This document shows, piece by piece, positions 49,476 to 57,944 of a DNA stretch of 64,000 nt. The number at the start of each line of letters is the position of its first letter. Within the stretch, counting starts at the first letter, position 1. The stretch is taken from the NCBI RefSeq assembly GCF_022662495.1, contig NZ_JAKPBU010000005.1:124001-188000 (forward strand), read 5' to 3'. This DNA is from Lysobacter sp. M2-1 (GTDB lineage: Bacteria > Pseudomonadota > Gammaproteobacteria > Xanthomonadales > Xanthomonadaceae). The translations under genes and the position numbers were made by a program. The notes beneath the pieces were generated by a model. That model worked only from the letters and a program-made list of their open reading frames with translations. It made no database searches and was not told the DNA's origin.

Positions 49476-51028
49476 TCGAAATGCTCCCCGGCGGCGACCA
49501 GGACCGCGATGGTCATGCCCATGCCGTCTTCATAGAGCGGGCGCACCTTCTCGGCGGCGCCATCGGTATCGGCGTAGGCCTGGATGGAGTCGTTCTCGGC
49601 CACCAGGTAGGTGGTGGAGGCCGCCGGCGAGAACGGCCAGTCTCCGAGCGTGGCGGCATGCTGCTGCATGGAGTAGGCGTGCGTGCGTGCGGCGAGTTCG
49701 CGGATGAGCTGGCGGATCGGAATGTCCTTGGTATTGCCGTGCGAGGCGCGCCAGCCCTCGATCACTTTCCACCACTCGAACGCGCGCCGCATGGTGCGCT
49801 CTATCGCCGGCAGCTGGGTTTGCACGTCGGTCTTCCGGAAGTTCCAGATGCCCGGCCAGATCCGCTCCTGGGAATCCTCGAATGGCCGGTGCCCCCAGGC
49901 CGACGTGCCGACCACGTGCATCGGTGCGATGGAGTCCCCGATCGCGTGCAGCGGCCACGCCAGCATGCTGACCGGATGCGCGCTGTCGGAATGGAACCGC
50001 GACCAGCCATGCCACGCCAGGTTGTTGACGGGCTCGAACGGGGTGTGGGCGATCGAGGTGAATTGCCACTTCGCCTGGTCGCGGCGGATGGTGTCCTGCA
50101 CGCCGTCGTTCGCGTTGTCGACGGTGTACTTGCCGATGCCCTGGCTGTCGCTGAAGTTGACCGACAGCCCCGCGGCGTCGAAGCCGGCCATCAGAACCAG
50201 CTCCAGCGCGTCCATCGGCGCGCCCGGAACGCCAGCTTCGTCCCAGAGTTTTCCCTGGCGCTCGTCGTACTCGTTCGACGCGCCGTCGTTCATGTCGATG
50301 AAATGCCAGACACCGACCCACGATTCCCCGTGCACGTCGCCGATGCCCGGGATCCAGCCGTCGATCTCCTCGGTGACATCGACCGTGTCGGCGATCTTCT
50401 TCGAGTCCTTGACGCAATCCTCGCCGTCGCCGAACAACCAGTCGATCAGGCACACAATGGGGACGAGCGCGACGGTGAGCGCGTCTTCGGTGGCTTCGTT
50501 CGCCACCTCGCGTACGGCGCCCAGGCCGAGCGCGTTGGACGGGCGGAACCACAGATGCGTGTCGTCATAGGCGCCGTCGGGCGATCCGGCCCAGAACCCG
50601 AGCGCGGCGCCGATGAAATCGTCCGGGGCGACGCCGGCCAGGCTCGCTTCCCAGTCCGCGTTGTGCGAGCCGCATTGCTTCCACTTGTAGAAGTCCCACT
50701 TCGGCGCTGCCCGCAGGCCGCCCAGGCTGGTGTTCCAGTTCTGCAGCGGTGGCGCGCAACCGCTGCTGTCCGCCGCAACCAGCTCGTGCAGTTGCGAAGG
50801 GCGGGTGAGGTACTTGTGGGGCGTCGTCTTGACCCGCTCCAGGAATGCGATGAATTCGGGGTCGGTTTCGCTGATCCGCGCGGTGCCCGTCTGTTCGACG
50901 AATCGCATCATCTGCCAGGAGAGATCCGTCATCGCCTGGTGGATGGACTCGTTGTGCGCCGCGGCGGGAGTAGCGGCGATGATCCAACCCGTCATGCAAG
51001 CGAGGAAACCGTGGGCGTAGCGCTTCAT
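49472..51028 (-). CDS. Secreted phospholipase C / P1-nuclease-like zinc protein
   Basis: 518 residues from ATG 51028, with GAAGGAGG upstream. The long open frame to 51286 is not used. The signal peptide MKRYAHGFLACMTGWIIAAT is cleaved near PAAA, giving a mature N-terminus close to HNESIHQAM. The zinc motif of the bacterial phospholipase C / S1-P1 nuclease fold is H361-x3-D365-x5-H371 (PLHAIGDSIAPMHVVG), then H380-x3-E384 (GHRPFE). The spacing equals the H118/D122/H128 and H142/E146 layout of Bacillus cereus PLC. An earlier DDTHLWF may supply other ligands. At over 500 residues it is about twice the usual length, with a long insertion (~150-330) without clear matches. Substrate (lipid or nucleic acid) open. 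It is translationally coupled to the calcium-repeat protein. Confidence 0.62.
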   Translation of the reverse strand: MKRYAHGFLACMTGWIIAATPAAAHNESIHQAMTDLSWQMMRFVEQTGTARISETDPEFIAFLERVKTTPHKYLTRPSQLHELVAADSSGCAPPLQNWNTSLGGLRAAPKWDFYKWKQCGSHNADWEASLAGVAPDDFIGAALGFWAGSPDGAYDDTHLWFRPSNALGLGAVREVANEATEDALTVALVPIVCLIDWLFGDGEDCVKDSKKIADTVDVTEEIDGWIPGIGDVHGESWVGVWHFIDMNDGASNEYDERQGKLWDEAGVPGAPMDALELVLMAGFDAAGLSVNFSDSQGIGKYTVDNANDGVQDTIRRDQAKWQFTSIAHTPFEPVNNLAWHGWSRFHSDSAHPVSMLAWPLHAIGDSIAPMHVVGTSAWGHRPFEDSQERIWPGIWNFRKTDVQTQLPAIERTMRRAFEWWKVIEGWRASHGNTKDIPIRQLIRELAARTHAYSMQQHAATLGDWPFSPAASTTYLVAENDSIQAYADTDGAAEKVRPLYEDGMGMTIAVLVAAGEHFE

Positions 51029-51209
51029 GGCGGCCTCCTTCGATCTGGGTCCAGGCGTTGCGTTCGTTGGCAAAAAACGCGGGTCGCAATAAACGTGTCG
51101 GCGTCGACTTTTATTCACGGCGTTTCCTGGCTTCCTCGGCCATCCGGCTTCTGGGGAAAATGGGGCGTGGTCTGGCCGCGAGGCGCAAGGCTGGGGGTGC
51201 GAAGAACTC

Positions 51210-51238
51210 GTAGAAGGCGGGCGTGAGCCCGCCCTACG
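51210..51238. repeat. REP-type palindrome
   Basis: GTAGAAGGCGGGC-GTGA-GCCCGCCCTAC, in the ~400 bp space between the divergent genes starting at 51028 and 51429. No gene or clear promoter is seen there. Confidence 0.85.
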
Positions 51239-51428
51239 CCGCCCTGCGCGCGCGCTCGCCGGGGCCGGATTGCGCCGCCTCGACACTGCGAGCCATCGCC
51301 ATTCCTGCTACGCCCCGACGCAGGAAGTCCCACTCTGCTGCCGCTTCCTGCATTCCCCGTGACCAATGCCAGATTCCCGGCGCGGCTGCGGTGACGAAAA
51401 TGCGCGCTTTCCGCCCTGGGATATCGAT

Positions 51429-52592
51429 ATGCAGCGTTGTGTGCTCGCCGCGCTCCTTGCCGTGCTCGCATCCACGGCCAGCGCCGCGGATGCCTGCCTC
51501 GACCGGGCGTTGCAGGCGCATGCCTTTAGCGACGGGGCCGGACAGATCTCGATCGCCACGCTAGCGCCCGACGGCAGCCGCGATACGCGCGTTCTGGACA
51601 GCATGGCGGCGGGCGCGGGTCTGCGCGGAGACGAAGGCTTCCGCCTGGCCAGCATCACCAAGACTTATGTCGCCGCGACCGCCCTGAGGCTGCACGAAGA
51701 TGGACGCCTCGATCTGCAGGCGCCAATCGGCCGCTATCTGCCTGACGACTGGATAAAGCTGCTGCAGAGCGACGGCTACAAGACCGAGGCCATCACGGTG
51801 CGCCATCTTCTCAGCCACACCGGCGGCCTGGCCGATCACGCGCAGGCGCCGCAGTTCGTCGCCACGCTCAAGGCCGATCCACAGACCCGCTGGACGCGCG
51901 AGGGCGACCTGCATCACCTGGTCGAGTGGACCGATCCGGTGGCCGCACCTGGCGAGAAGTTCGCCTATTCCGACACCGGCTACATCCTGCTGGGAGCCAT
52001 CATCGAGCGCATCACCGCGCAGACGTTGGCGCAGGCGGTACGCGAGCAGCTGCGGCTCGACGCGCTCGGCGCGCCGGGAACCTACTGGGAACGCTACGAA
52101 TCTCCCGTGGGCGGCGCGCGTGCGCACCAGCGGTTCGAAGGACTGGACACCTACGGCTGGGATCCATCGATGGACTTGTACGGTGGCGGCGGCCTGGTCG
52201 CGCCGCCGGTCGACGTCGCAGTGTTCTTCGATGCGCTGCTCGGCGGGCGCGTCTTCAAGCGCCCGGAAACGCTGGCGCTGATGCAGTCGGCCGAGGGGCT
52301 GCCCAGCGGGAGCCCGTACCGGCTCGGCGTGTTCGAGTACGACCTTGACGGCACTGCGGCGTTCGGCCATTCGGGCTTCTGGGGAACGCTGGTGGCGCGC
52401 GAACCGGAATCGGGTCGCACGATCTCCGGCGCGGTCACCGACCGCAACGACTTTCCCAAGCTCAGCAAGCTGGTGAACGACTACGTCGCGCGCGCACGCG
52501 CGGCCGCCACCGGAGGGCAGGGGTGCGAGGGGCCGCAGCAACCAGGCAACAAGGCACCCATCAAAGCGGAAGGGGGCAAGCGCTTCCCATAG
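51429..52592 (+). CDS. Exported serine hydrolase, class C beta-lactamase fold
   Basis: 387 residues from ATG 51429 (signal peptide MQRCVLAALLAVLASTASAA). SxxK at S75-I-T-K78 (LASITKTY), the YxN-equivalent Tyr in KFAYSDTGYILLG (Tyr-Ser-Asp), and the HxG motif in FGHSGFWGT. The short form lacks the C-terminal lipocalin-like extension of its relative at 11993-13531. It belongs to PF00144, likely a D-alanyl-D-alanine carboxypeptidase/esterase-like enzyme. The C-terminus ends in a charged tail (NKAPIKAEGGKRFP). It sits opposite the zinc-hydrolase operon. Confidence 0.85.
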   Translation: MQRCVLAALLAVLASTASAADACLDRALQAHAFSDGAGQISIATLAPDGSRDTRVLDSMAAGAGLRGDEGFRLASITKTYVAATALRLHEDGRLDLQAPIGRYLPDDWIKLLQSDGYKTEAITVRHLLSHTGGLADHAQAPQFVATLKADPQTRWTREGDLHHLVEWTDPVAAPGEKFAYSDTGYILLGAIIERITAQTLAQAVREQLRLDALGAPGTYWERYESPVGGARAHQRFEGLDTYGWDPSMDLYGGGGLVAPPVDVAVFFDALLGGRVFKRPETLALMQSAEGLPSGSPYRLGVFEYDLDGTAAFGHSGFWGTLVAREPESGRTISGAVTDRNDFPKLSKLVNDYVARARAAATGGQGCEGPQQPGNKAPIKAEGGKRFP

Positions 52593-52681
52593 AGCGAGGC
52601 CATGCCCCGACGCGCGAGGCGCCCGGGCCCACGGCGCGAATTCGATAGGGCGGAAGAAATCAATCTGGCGATCGGCCTTGC

Positions 52682-53659
52682 TCAGGCGGCCGATGCTTCC
52701 TCATCCTCTTCCGGCCCTCGCCACCACACATGCCCGTCCTCGCGCGGCGGTGCCTCGATTTCGCGGGTTTCGATGCCTTCGATGTGGCGATCCTGTCCGG
52801 AGGCCGCCCAATCCCTGAGCAGTTTCTCCACCGACTTGCGGCTCTGGGCGGCGATGCCCAGGTTGCGGCCGACTTGCCAGCCGTCCGCGTCGTCGTAGTC
52901 GTGCCGATGCGGGGTGCCATAGCTGCAGCGCATGCAGTAGTAGCGCACGGAGTCCGTCCAGTCTTCCGCGTAGCCCAGGCCAGGCGCAGTGGCGCGCAAT
53001 AGCGGTTGCAGGTCCTCGCGGCTGTCGCAGCTGACGAACACCACGAAGGTCTGGAACTGCGACGGGACCAGGCGGACCAGTTCGTTGAACACCGGCACCT
53101 GGTGTTCACCATCGAAACGTTGGCCGGTGGCCGCGCCGTCATGCAGCACGATGTCGCCGAAACGATGCCCGCTCTCCGGCATCGGGACGTTAAGCAGCCG
53201 CGCGCGCACCGGATCGATGCGCCGCATGAACACGGTTTCGCCGGCGTGCCAGGGATTCAGGCGCACCACGGCGACACCGTAGTCGTCGTCGATGGGGCCA
53301 TCGCCTTCGGGAACGCGGATGCCGCATGCGGTCCATAGCCGTCGCGCCTGCGCCCACTCGCCGAGCGCCGTGGCGGCGATGGCCGCGTTCCAATGCTGGG
53401 CCTGGCTCTCCTCGTCGGCCAGTTCGATCGCGCGCAGGTTGTGCTGCAGCGAGACCGGCCAGTCCAGCATGTACTTGTGCGCTAGCCCGCGCATGTAATG
53501 GTAGGCGTCGTCGCCGGGCTCGCGCTGGAGCAGGGTGTCGAAGTCGCGCGATGCCTCGGCCAGCGCGCCGCGATCCATCGCCGCATAGGCGCGCTCGTGC
53601 AGCGCCCTGAGTTCGTCCTCGTCGGTCATGCGTCCGGCCGCTGGCGGGGTCGGCTTCAT
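52682..53659 (-). CDS. TPR-like protein with a conserved Trp/Cys-rich C-terminal domain
   Basis: 325 residues; a second start at 53629 is possible. The N-terminal 110 residues are two to three tetratricopeptide-like helix pairs (AYAAMDRGALAEASRDFDTL, GLAHKYMLDWPVSLQHNLRA). The C-terminal part (~130-300) is a compact domain with FMRRIDPVRARLLNVPMPES and GHRFGDIVLHDGAATGQRFD, and a WTDSVRYYCMRCSYGTPHRH segment that could bind a metal through CxxC and His. There is no signal. The function is unknown. Confidence 0.62.
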   Translation of the reverse strand: MKPTPPAAGRMTDEDELRALHERAYAAMDRGALAEASRDFDTLLQREPGDDAYHYMRGLAHKYMLDWPVSLQHNLRAIELADEESQAQHWNAAIAATALGEWAQARRLWTACGIRVPEGDGPIDDDYGVAVVRLNPWHAGETVFMRRIDPVRARLLNVPMPESGHRFGDIVLHDGAATGQRFDGEHQVPVFNELVRLVPSQFQTFVVFVSCDSREDLQPLLRATAPGLGYAEDWTDSVRYYCMRCSYGTPHRHDYDDADGWQVGRNLGIAAQSRKSVEKLLRDWAASGQDRHIEGIETREIEAPPREDGHVWWRGPEEDEEASAA

Positions 53660-53665
53660 GATGGC

Positions 53666-53869
53666 ATGGGCGTCCGGGTATCAATCGGGAAGGAGGCAAT
53701 TCGCCCTCTCGATGGCGATGCCGACACCGATCCATGGGCGCAGGTCAAGGCCGGGTACCCGGCTGACAGCGTTCGTCGTTTTCTGACGCGGGTGGAGCGG
53801 GGCGCGCATCCCTGCGACTGGATGGAAGGCGAACCTCGCACCGACGCGCCTGGCGCGAGGCGGGCTTGA
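53666..53869 (+). CDS. Doubtful small ORF
   Basis: 67 residues from ATG 53666, back-to-back with the TPR gene. The first ~40 residues (IGKEAIRPLDGDADTDPWAQ, then VKAGYPADSVRRFLTRVERG) read like a real protein. The end runs into a decayed REP (GCGAGGCGGGCTTGA), which suggests truncation by that repeat. No family is recognised. Confidence 0.3.
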   Translation: MGVRVSIGKEAIRPLDGDADTDPWAQVKAGYPADSVRRFLTRVERGAHPCDWMEGEPRTDAPGARRA

Positions 53870-54328
53870 TCAGCCGCTCGCCGGCCCGCGGTCCGGCAAA
53901 GCGCAGTGCCGTTGCGTTGTCAGGTGCAGCCCGGCGTTGCGCTGCGGGCAGCCATCAAGGGGCCATCCTGCCGCATCGTAACCGCGCCCTAACCGGCGGA
54001 CCACTGACAGCGTAACGGCGGCTGTTGAACCATGCACCGAACGGCTTTGCACGGCGCACACATTTTCTGGAACTTCGCGGATCGACCAGGCTGTTTGGCG
54101 GCAGGCCGCTGGCCCTCGCTGTCGCGTTCGAAGTCGGAACTGGCGAACTGGCCCGCCCTGCGTTCCTGGTGCGTGTCGCCATTCAAGGCATTGGCATTTT
54201 TCTTGCGTCCCTTTTTGGGAGGTCCGCGCGCCGGAGCTGGGCGTCAGACGGCCCGCGACGCGAGATCGCCGGCATCCCGTGCTTCGGGGTGGCCGCGACA
54301 GGGTAGGAATCGTCCCGAGGGAAACAGG
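53870..54328. other. 459 bp without a gene I can support
   Basis: Several overlapping frames are open on both strands but none has a ribosome site and a convincing product together. No palindrome of the common types was seen. A long minus-strand frame (53870-54841) passes through and reads as an antisense shadow. Confidence 0.5.
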
Positions 54329-54895
54329 TTGGAAGCTAGGCAGCAGAACAACTCCGGCAACATCGGCTCGGCCTTCGGCGAAGAGGCGCCGGACGCCCGC
54401 GTCGCGATCGACGCCGGTAACCGCTCGCCATCGTCCGGCCGCACCGCAATCGACCGCACCGCGCCCGGCCGTATTCGCAAGGCGTTGCTGCTGCGCAATG
54501 TCGGTCTGCTCTGGGTCGCGCTCGGTACCGTGATGACCGCCCTCAGCGTCACCAGCGGCCAGGGGCTCAAGCTGTCCGTCTGGCTCTGGCTCGGTGCGGC
54601 CTGCTACGCGGCGTACCGTTTCCACAACGTCCGCGCCGCCGCCGTAGCGCCGGACCAGGGCCATACGCGCCTGATCCCCGATGCGGAGTGGCAGCGGGTC
54701 CTCGGCGAGATCGAAACACGTCGCGCCATGCCGCGCAATGTGCACGACCTCGTCCCGCGCACCAGCACCCTGCAACAATACCGCGACCGATTCGCGTGGC
54801 AACACCAGCGGGGCAGGCTGTCGGACGCCGAGCTTCAGCATCGGCTGGCCACATTGGATGCGCTGGCGGAAGCGCTCGATCCCGCGAGGAAGTGA
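54329..54895 (+). CDS. Small membrane protein with long cytoplasmic tail
   Basis: About 188 residues if started at TTG 54329 (LEARQQNNSGNIGSAFGEEA). An ATG at 54032 in the same frame gives Arg/Pro-rich nonsense before that point. Two hydrophobic helices (LLLRNVGLLWVALGTVMTAL and LSVWLWLGAACYAAYRF) precede an 85-residue basic helical tail with LIPDAEWQRVLGEIETRRAM and YRDRFAWQHQRGRLSDAELQ. No family is recognised. The tail would suit protein contacts. Start uncertain. Confidence 0.5.
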   Translation: MEARQQNNSGNIGSAFGEEAPDARVAIDAGNRSPSSGRTAIDRTAPGRIRKALLLRNVGLLWVALGTVMTALSVTSGQGLKLSVWLWLGAACYAAYRFHNVRAAAVAPDQGHTRLIPDAEWQRVLGEIETRRAMPRNVHDLVPRTSTLQQYRDRFAWQHQRGRLSDAELQHRLATLDALAEALDPARK

Positions 54896-55149
54896 CCACA
54901 GGGAATCGGATGGAGGCAGTCAGGTCTTGCCTGGCGTCGCCCGGTTAGCGGAGCGCATCTCAGGCTCGTCGTCAAATGACTCGCGGCTGAGGCCTTCGAC
55001 CTGGCACGGCTTACGTTGCTGCATTGCAGCCATCCATGTCACGAGAGGGCGGTCGCTCTTCCTGACCCAGATCAATGTCGTGGGGAGTCGCAGCGGGCAG
55101 CATCCGTAGCGCCGGCATGGCCATCTGGTTGCCAGCCGGCGGAGGAGTC

Positions 55150-55764
55150 ATGTCTGGTCCACGCCTGTTGCTGTTGTCCCTGGTCGCTGCGATGGCCCTC
55201 GGCGCGGGTGAGGCGCGCGCTCATTGCGATGCGCTCGACGGCCCCGTGGTCCGAGACGCGCGATTGGCGCTGGAGCGCGGCGATCCGACCCCCGTGCTGA
55301 AGTGGGTGGAACCGGCGGGGGAAGCCGAGATCCGCGAAGCCTTCCGCGCCGCGCTTGCGGTGCGCGCCAAGGGAGACGAGGCGCGGCAGCTGGCCGATCG
55401 CTATTTCTTCGAAACCCTGGTGCGGGTGCATCGCGCCGGCGAGGGTGAAGGATTCACCGGGCTGAAGCCCGCAGGCGCGGTGGACCCGGGTATCGCGGCC
55501 GCGGATCGCGCGCTTGAATCCGGCTCTGTCGCCCACTTGTCGCAGGAACTGTCCACGCGGCTCGCCGACGGCATCGCGACACGCTTCGATCACGCCCTGC
55601 AGCTCAGGCAACGCGCCGGCGACAACGTCGAGGCGGGACGCGCCTATGTCGCGGCGTACGTGGACTACATCCATTTCGTCGAGTCCGCCGATCGCCTGAC
55701 CCGGCGCGGCGCAGCGCATGTCCACCACGAAGAGCCGGTCATCGAAGGAGACGAAAGGAATTGA
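55150..55764 (+). CDS. Exported DUF6448 family protein
   Basis: 204 residues from ATG 55150, with GGAGGAGTC directly upstream. The signal peptide MSGPRLLLLSLVAAMALGAG is cleaved after ARA, exposing HCDALDGPVVRDARLALERG, the diagnostic N-terminus of DUF6448 (AHCDTLDGPV type). A His/Cys mature N-terminus of this kind could bind metal. The rest is helical (EIREAFRAALAVRAKGDEA; DHALQLRQRAGDNVEAGRAY) and ends AAHVHHEEPVIEGDE. The family function is unknown to me. It is a lone gene. Confidence 0.8.
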   Translation: MSGPRLLLLSLVAAMALGAGEARAHCDALDGPVVRDARLALERGDPTPVLKWVEPAGEAEIREAFRAALAVRAKGDEARQLADRYFFETLVRVHRAGEGEGFTGLKPAGAVDPGIAAADRALESGSVAHLSQELSTRLADGIATRFDHALQLRQRAGDNVEAGRAYVAAYVDYIHFVESADRLTRRGAAHVHHEEPVIEGDERN

Positions 55765-55919
55765 TGCCTGGCGTTTGCCTTTGGGCGGCCGACGCGGGTT
55801 GGCGTCGCGATTTGTCTGTACTCCTTATTCCAGATGCCAGGGTGGGCTCATGGATCGTTGTCGCGCCGCACGTTTTTGAAGCGATCATTCGTTGCATTCG
55901 AAGCTGTCTGTGAGGGTTT

Positions 55920-56207
55920 GTGCATTTTCACCATGGAGTCGGCGGCGAGGCATTCGCAGGCGCAAAAGGAAAGGCATTGCACCGCACGATTCCGACGACC
56001 GGGCAGGGCGGCTCATATGTCACGTATTGGAAATTGGTTCGCGCACGTCGCGGCGACGGTATTCGCGGTTGCATTTGGTGCGCGAGCGCAGTGGGGGAAT
56101 ACACCGTCGAAGTCGTGGCGCGCGACCTCAATCGTGACGTCGAGGGGCCCTTGAAGACCCGCTTTCGCCTGGTCGAAGTCGACTCGGGCGCTGCCTCCAG
56201 AGATTGA
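55920..56207 (+). pseudogene. Possible 3' remnant of a sensor or surface protein
   Basis: The last ~28 codons (GEYTVEVVARDLNRDVEGPL, KTRFRLVE) have the look of a beta-sandwich terminus such as a Y_Y_Y/Ig-like domain, but the upstream 60 codons are poor and no start is convincing. It is probably the tail of a lost gene. 55765-56274 holds nothing else. Confidence 0.3.
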
Positions 56208-56274
56208 ATGCCCTGTGCTGCAAGGGGCCTGGTCGTCTGCGCTAGACTGCATTTCATTCCAGCGGCAAACACCC

Positions 56275-56586
56275 ATGATTACCTGCGTCGTCCACTACAC
56301 CATCGACCCTGCGAAGATCGAGGCGTTCGAACGCTTTTCCAGGGAATGGATGCGACTGGTGAACCTGCATGGCGGGCGACATCACGGTTACTTCCTGCCG
56401 GGCGAAGGCGCCAGCGACAAGGCCTTGGCGCTTTTCAGCTTCGACAGCCTGGCGAGCTACGAGCGCTACCGCGCACGCTTCGGCCATGATCCCGAGTTCC
56501 TCGCCGCCGACAGGATCCGCGACGAATCTGGCTGCGTACTGCGCTATGAGCGGACATTCATGCGTCCGCTGTTCGCCGAAGACTGA
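56275..56586 (+). CDS. NIPSNAP family protein
   Basis: 103 residues from ATG 56275. The pattern ITCVVHYTIDPAKIEAFERF, FSREWMRLVNLHGGRHHGYF and ALALFSFDSLASYERYRARF is the ferredoxin-like dimeric alpha/beta barrel of NIPSNAP (PF07978). Bacterial members are of unproven role and may act as small monooxygenase-like or binding proteins. No signal peptide. It is followed by a decayed REP fragment (56601-56626, GTAGGGCGGGCCTTCGCCC). Confidence 0.85.
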   Translation: MITCVVHYTIDPAKIEAFERFSREWMRLVNLHGGRHHGYFLPGEGASDKALALFSFDSLASYERYRARFGHDPEFLAADRIRDESGCVLRYERTFMRPLFAED

Positions 56587-56861
56587 GCCAGCATCGGCCT
56601 GTAGGGCGGGCCTTCGCCCAGCTACGCATGGCTTGGCAGCGCAAATTGGGCGCAGGTTTTGGGGTCGGATTCGCCTAGCGGATGACGTGAGCTGGGGTGA
56701 AGGTGCGCGGACCGGATACCGGCGGAACGTAGGGGCTCGGGGCCACGTCGCGGATTCGTCATGCGGCTTTAAACACCGCTATGGCAGCCTGCGGTGCCGG
56801 AAAGCCGCGTACGCGCTCGGCTGATGCCCGGCCTGCCTGACAACGCGAAGGAGGATTCGTC

Positions 56862-57299
56862 TTGAAGATCGTGACCAGTCTCAGCTTCCGCGGCCAGTGT
56901 CGCGAGGCGTTCGAGTTCTACGCGAAAGTCCTGGGCGGCAAGATCACAGCCGCCCATCCCTACAGCGAAGCGCCGCCGGACATGCCGGTGACCGATCCGA
57001 AGTACAAGTATTGGCTGATGCATTGCTGGCTCGAGGTCGGCGACCAGGCCTTGATGGGGGCGGACATGGACAAGGAGTGGGCTCCCAATATCGACAAGCC
57101 CAAGAACGGCTTCGACGTCACCCTGCATACCGACGACGCCGACCAGGCGCGCCGCTGGTTCGATGCGCTCAAGGAAGGCGGCACGGTGGTGATGGATTTC
57201 GCCGAAACCTTCTGGTCGCCGGGCTACGGCAGCCTGGTCGACCGGTTTGGCGTGCCGTGGATGGTGAACACGACCGCAGCGGACTCGAAATCCGTGTAA
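56862..57299 (+). CDS. VOC family protein (PhnB-like)
   Basis: 145 residues from TTG 56862, with AAGGAGG eight bases upstream, which makes this unusual start convincing. The glyoxalase/bleomycin-resistance fold is clear: VTSLSFRGQCREAFEFYAKV, DKPKNGFDVTLHTDDADQAR, RRWFDALKEGGTVVMDFAET and FWSPGYGSLVDRFGVPWMVN. This matches the PhnB/3-demethylubiquinone-like VOC subgroup. The usual metal ligands are not all evident. The stop TAA lies at the first arm of the REP palindrome at 57296-57322. Confidence 0.87.
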   Translation: MKIVTSLSFRGQCREAFEFYAKVLGGKITAAHPYSEAPPDMPVTDPKYKYWLMHCWLEVGDQALMGADMDKEWAPNIDKPKNGFDVTLHTDDADQARRWFDALKEGGTVVMDFAETFWSPGYGSLVDRFGVPWMVNTTAADSKSV

Positions 57300-57322
57300 G
57301 GCGGGCTTGAGCCCGCCCTACG
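57296..57322. repeat. REP-type palindrome overlapping a stop codon
   Basis: GTAAGGCGGGCTTGAGCCCGCCCTAC. The TAA of the VOC gene (57297-57299) is its left flank. Confidence 0.9.
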
Positions 57323-57386
57323 CCAACGCTGCCACCTGCTGCTGTCCGGACGTAAGCTGGCGGCCAGACCCATCCGGTACCGCGCC

Positions 57387-57866
57387 ATGACCATGCCTCG
57401 CTCTGCAGGAATACTTTCGCTGTTGTTGCTGGCGGCATGCGCCGGCGGAATGGGGCCGGATCCGGGGTCTCCAGCCGCTGGTCCCAACCCGCTCACGCAG
57501 GTCGGGCGATGGGCCCTGCAGGGCGCGCGTGATGCCGGCGGTCAGCCGATCGCTGCGGTGCTGCCCGGCGGCCGCGCCGTGCATGCGCTGGTCTTCGAAG
57601 GCGATCGCGTCGCCGTGGAAGGCGGCTGCAACCACATCGGCGGGCGTTATCGCATCGAGCGCGACGGGCGGCTGCGCGTGCTGGAAATGCAAAGCACGCT
57701 CATGGCCTGCCAGGACCAGGCGCTGATGGCAGCCGATACCGCCGTCACCGGCCTGCTGGAGGGCGCGGCCCAGTGGCGCATCGCCGAAAGCTACCCGGAG
57801 CAACTCATACTCGACCACGCCGATGGACGCAGCAGTCACTGGGTGGCCGTACGTCCGCCGCAGTGA
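57387..57866 (+). CDS. META (HslJ-like) domain lipoprotein
   Basis: 159 residues. Signal sequence with lipobox LAAC (LLLLAACAGG, Cys18). The mature domain (~40-155) has the META pattern: GRWALQGARDAGGQPIAAVL, RVAVEGGCNHIGGRYRIERD and LEMQSTLMACQDQALMAADT, matching HslJ-like heat-inducible proteins in which Gly-Cys-Asn and a late Cys are conserved. HslJ is linked to novobiocin tolerance; for this copy only a stress-related envelope role can be proposed. It is convergent with the diguanylate cyclase gene. Confidence 0.85.
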   Translation: MTMPRSAGILSLLLLAACAGGMGPDPGSPAAGPNPLTQVGRWALQGARDAGGQPIAAVLPGGRAVHALVFEGDRVAVEGGCNHIGGRYRIERDGRLRVLEMQSTLMACQDQALMAADTAVTGLLEGAAQWRIAESYPEQLILDHADGRSSHWVAVRPPQ

Positions 57867-57944
57867 CCGCCGTATTGGTAAGCCATCGTTGAATGGACGG
57901 CGCAGGCAATCATCGCGGCGGATCAGCTGCTGTGCGTATCCGAG

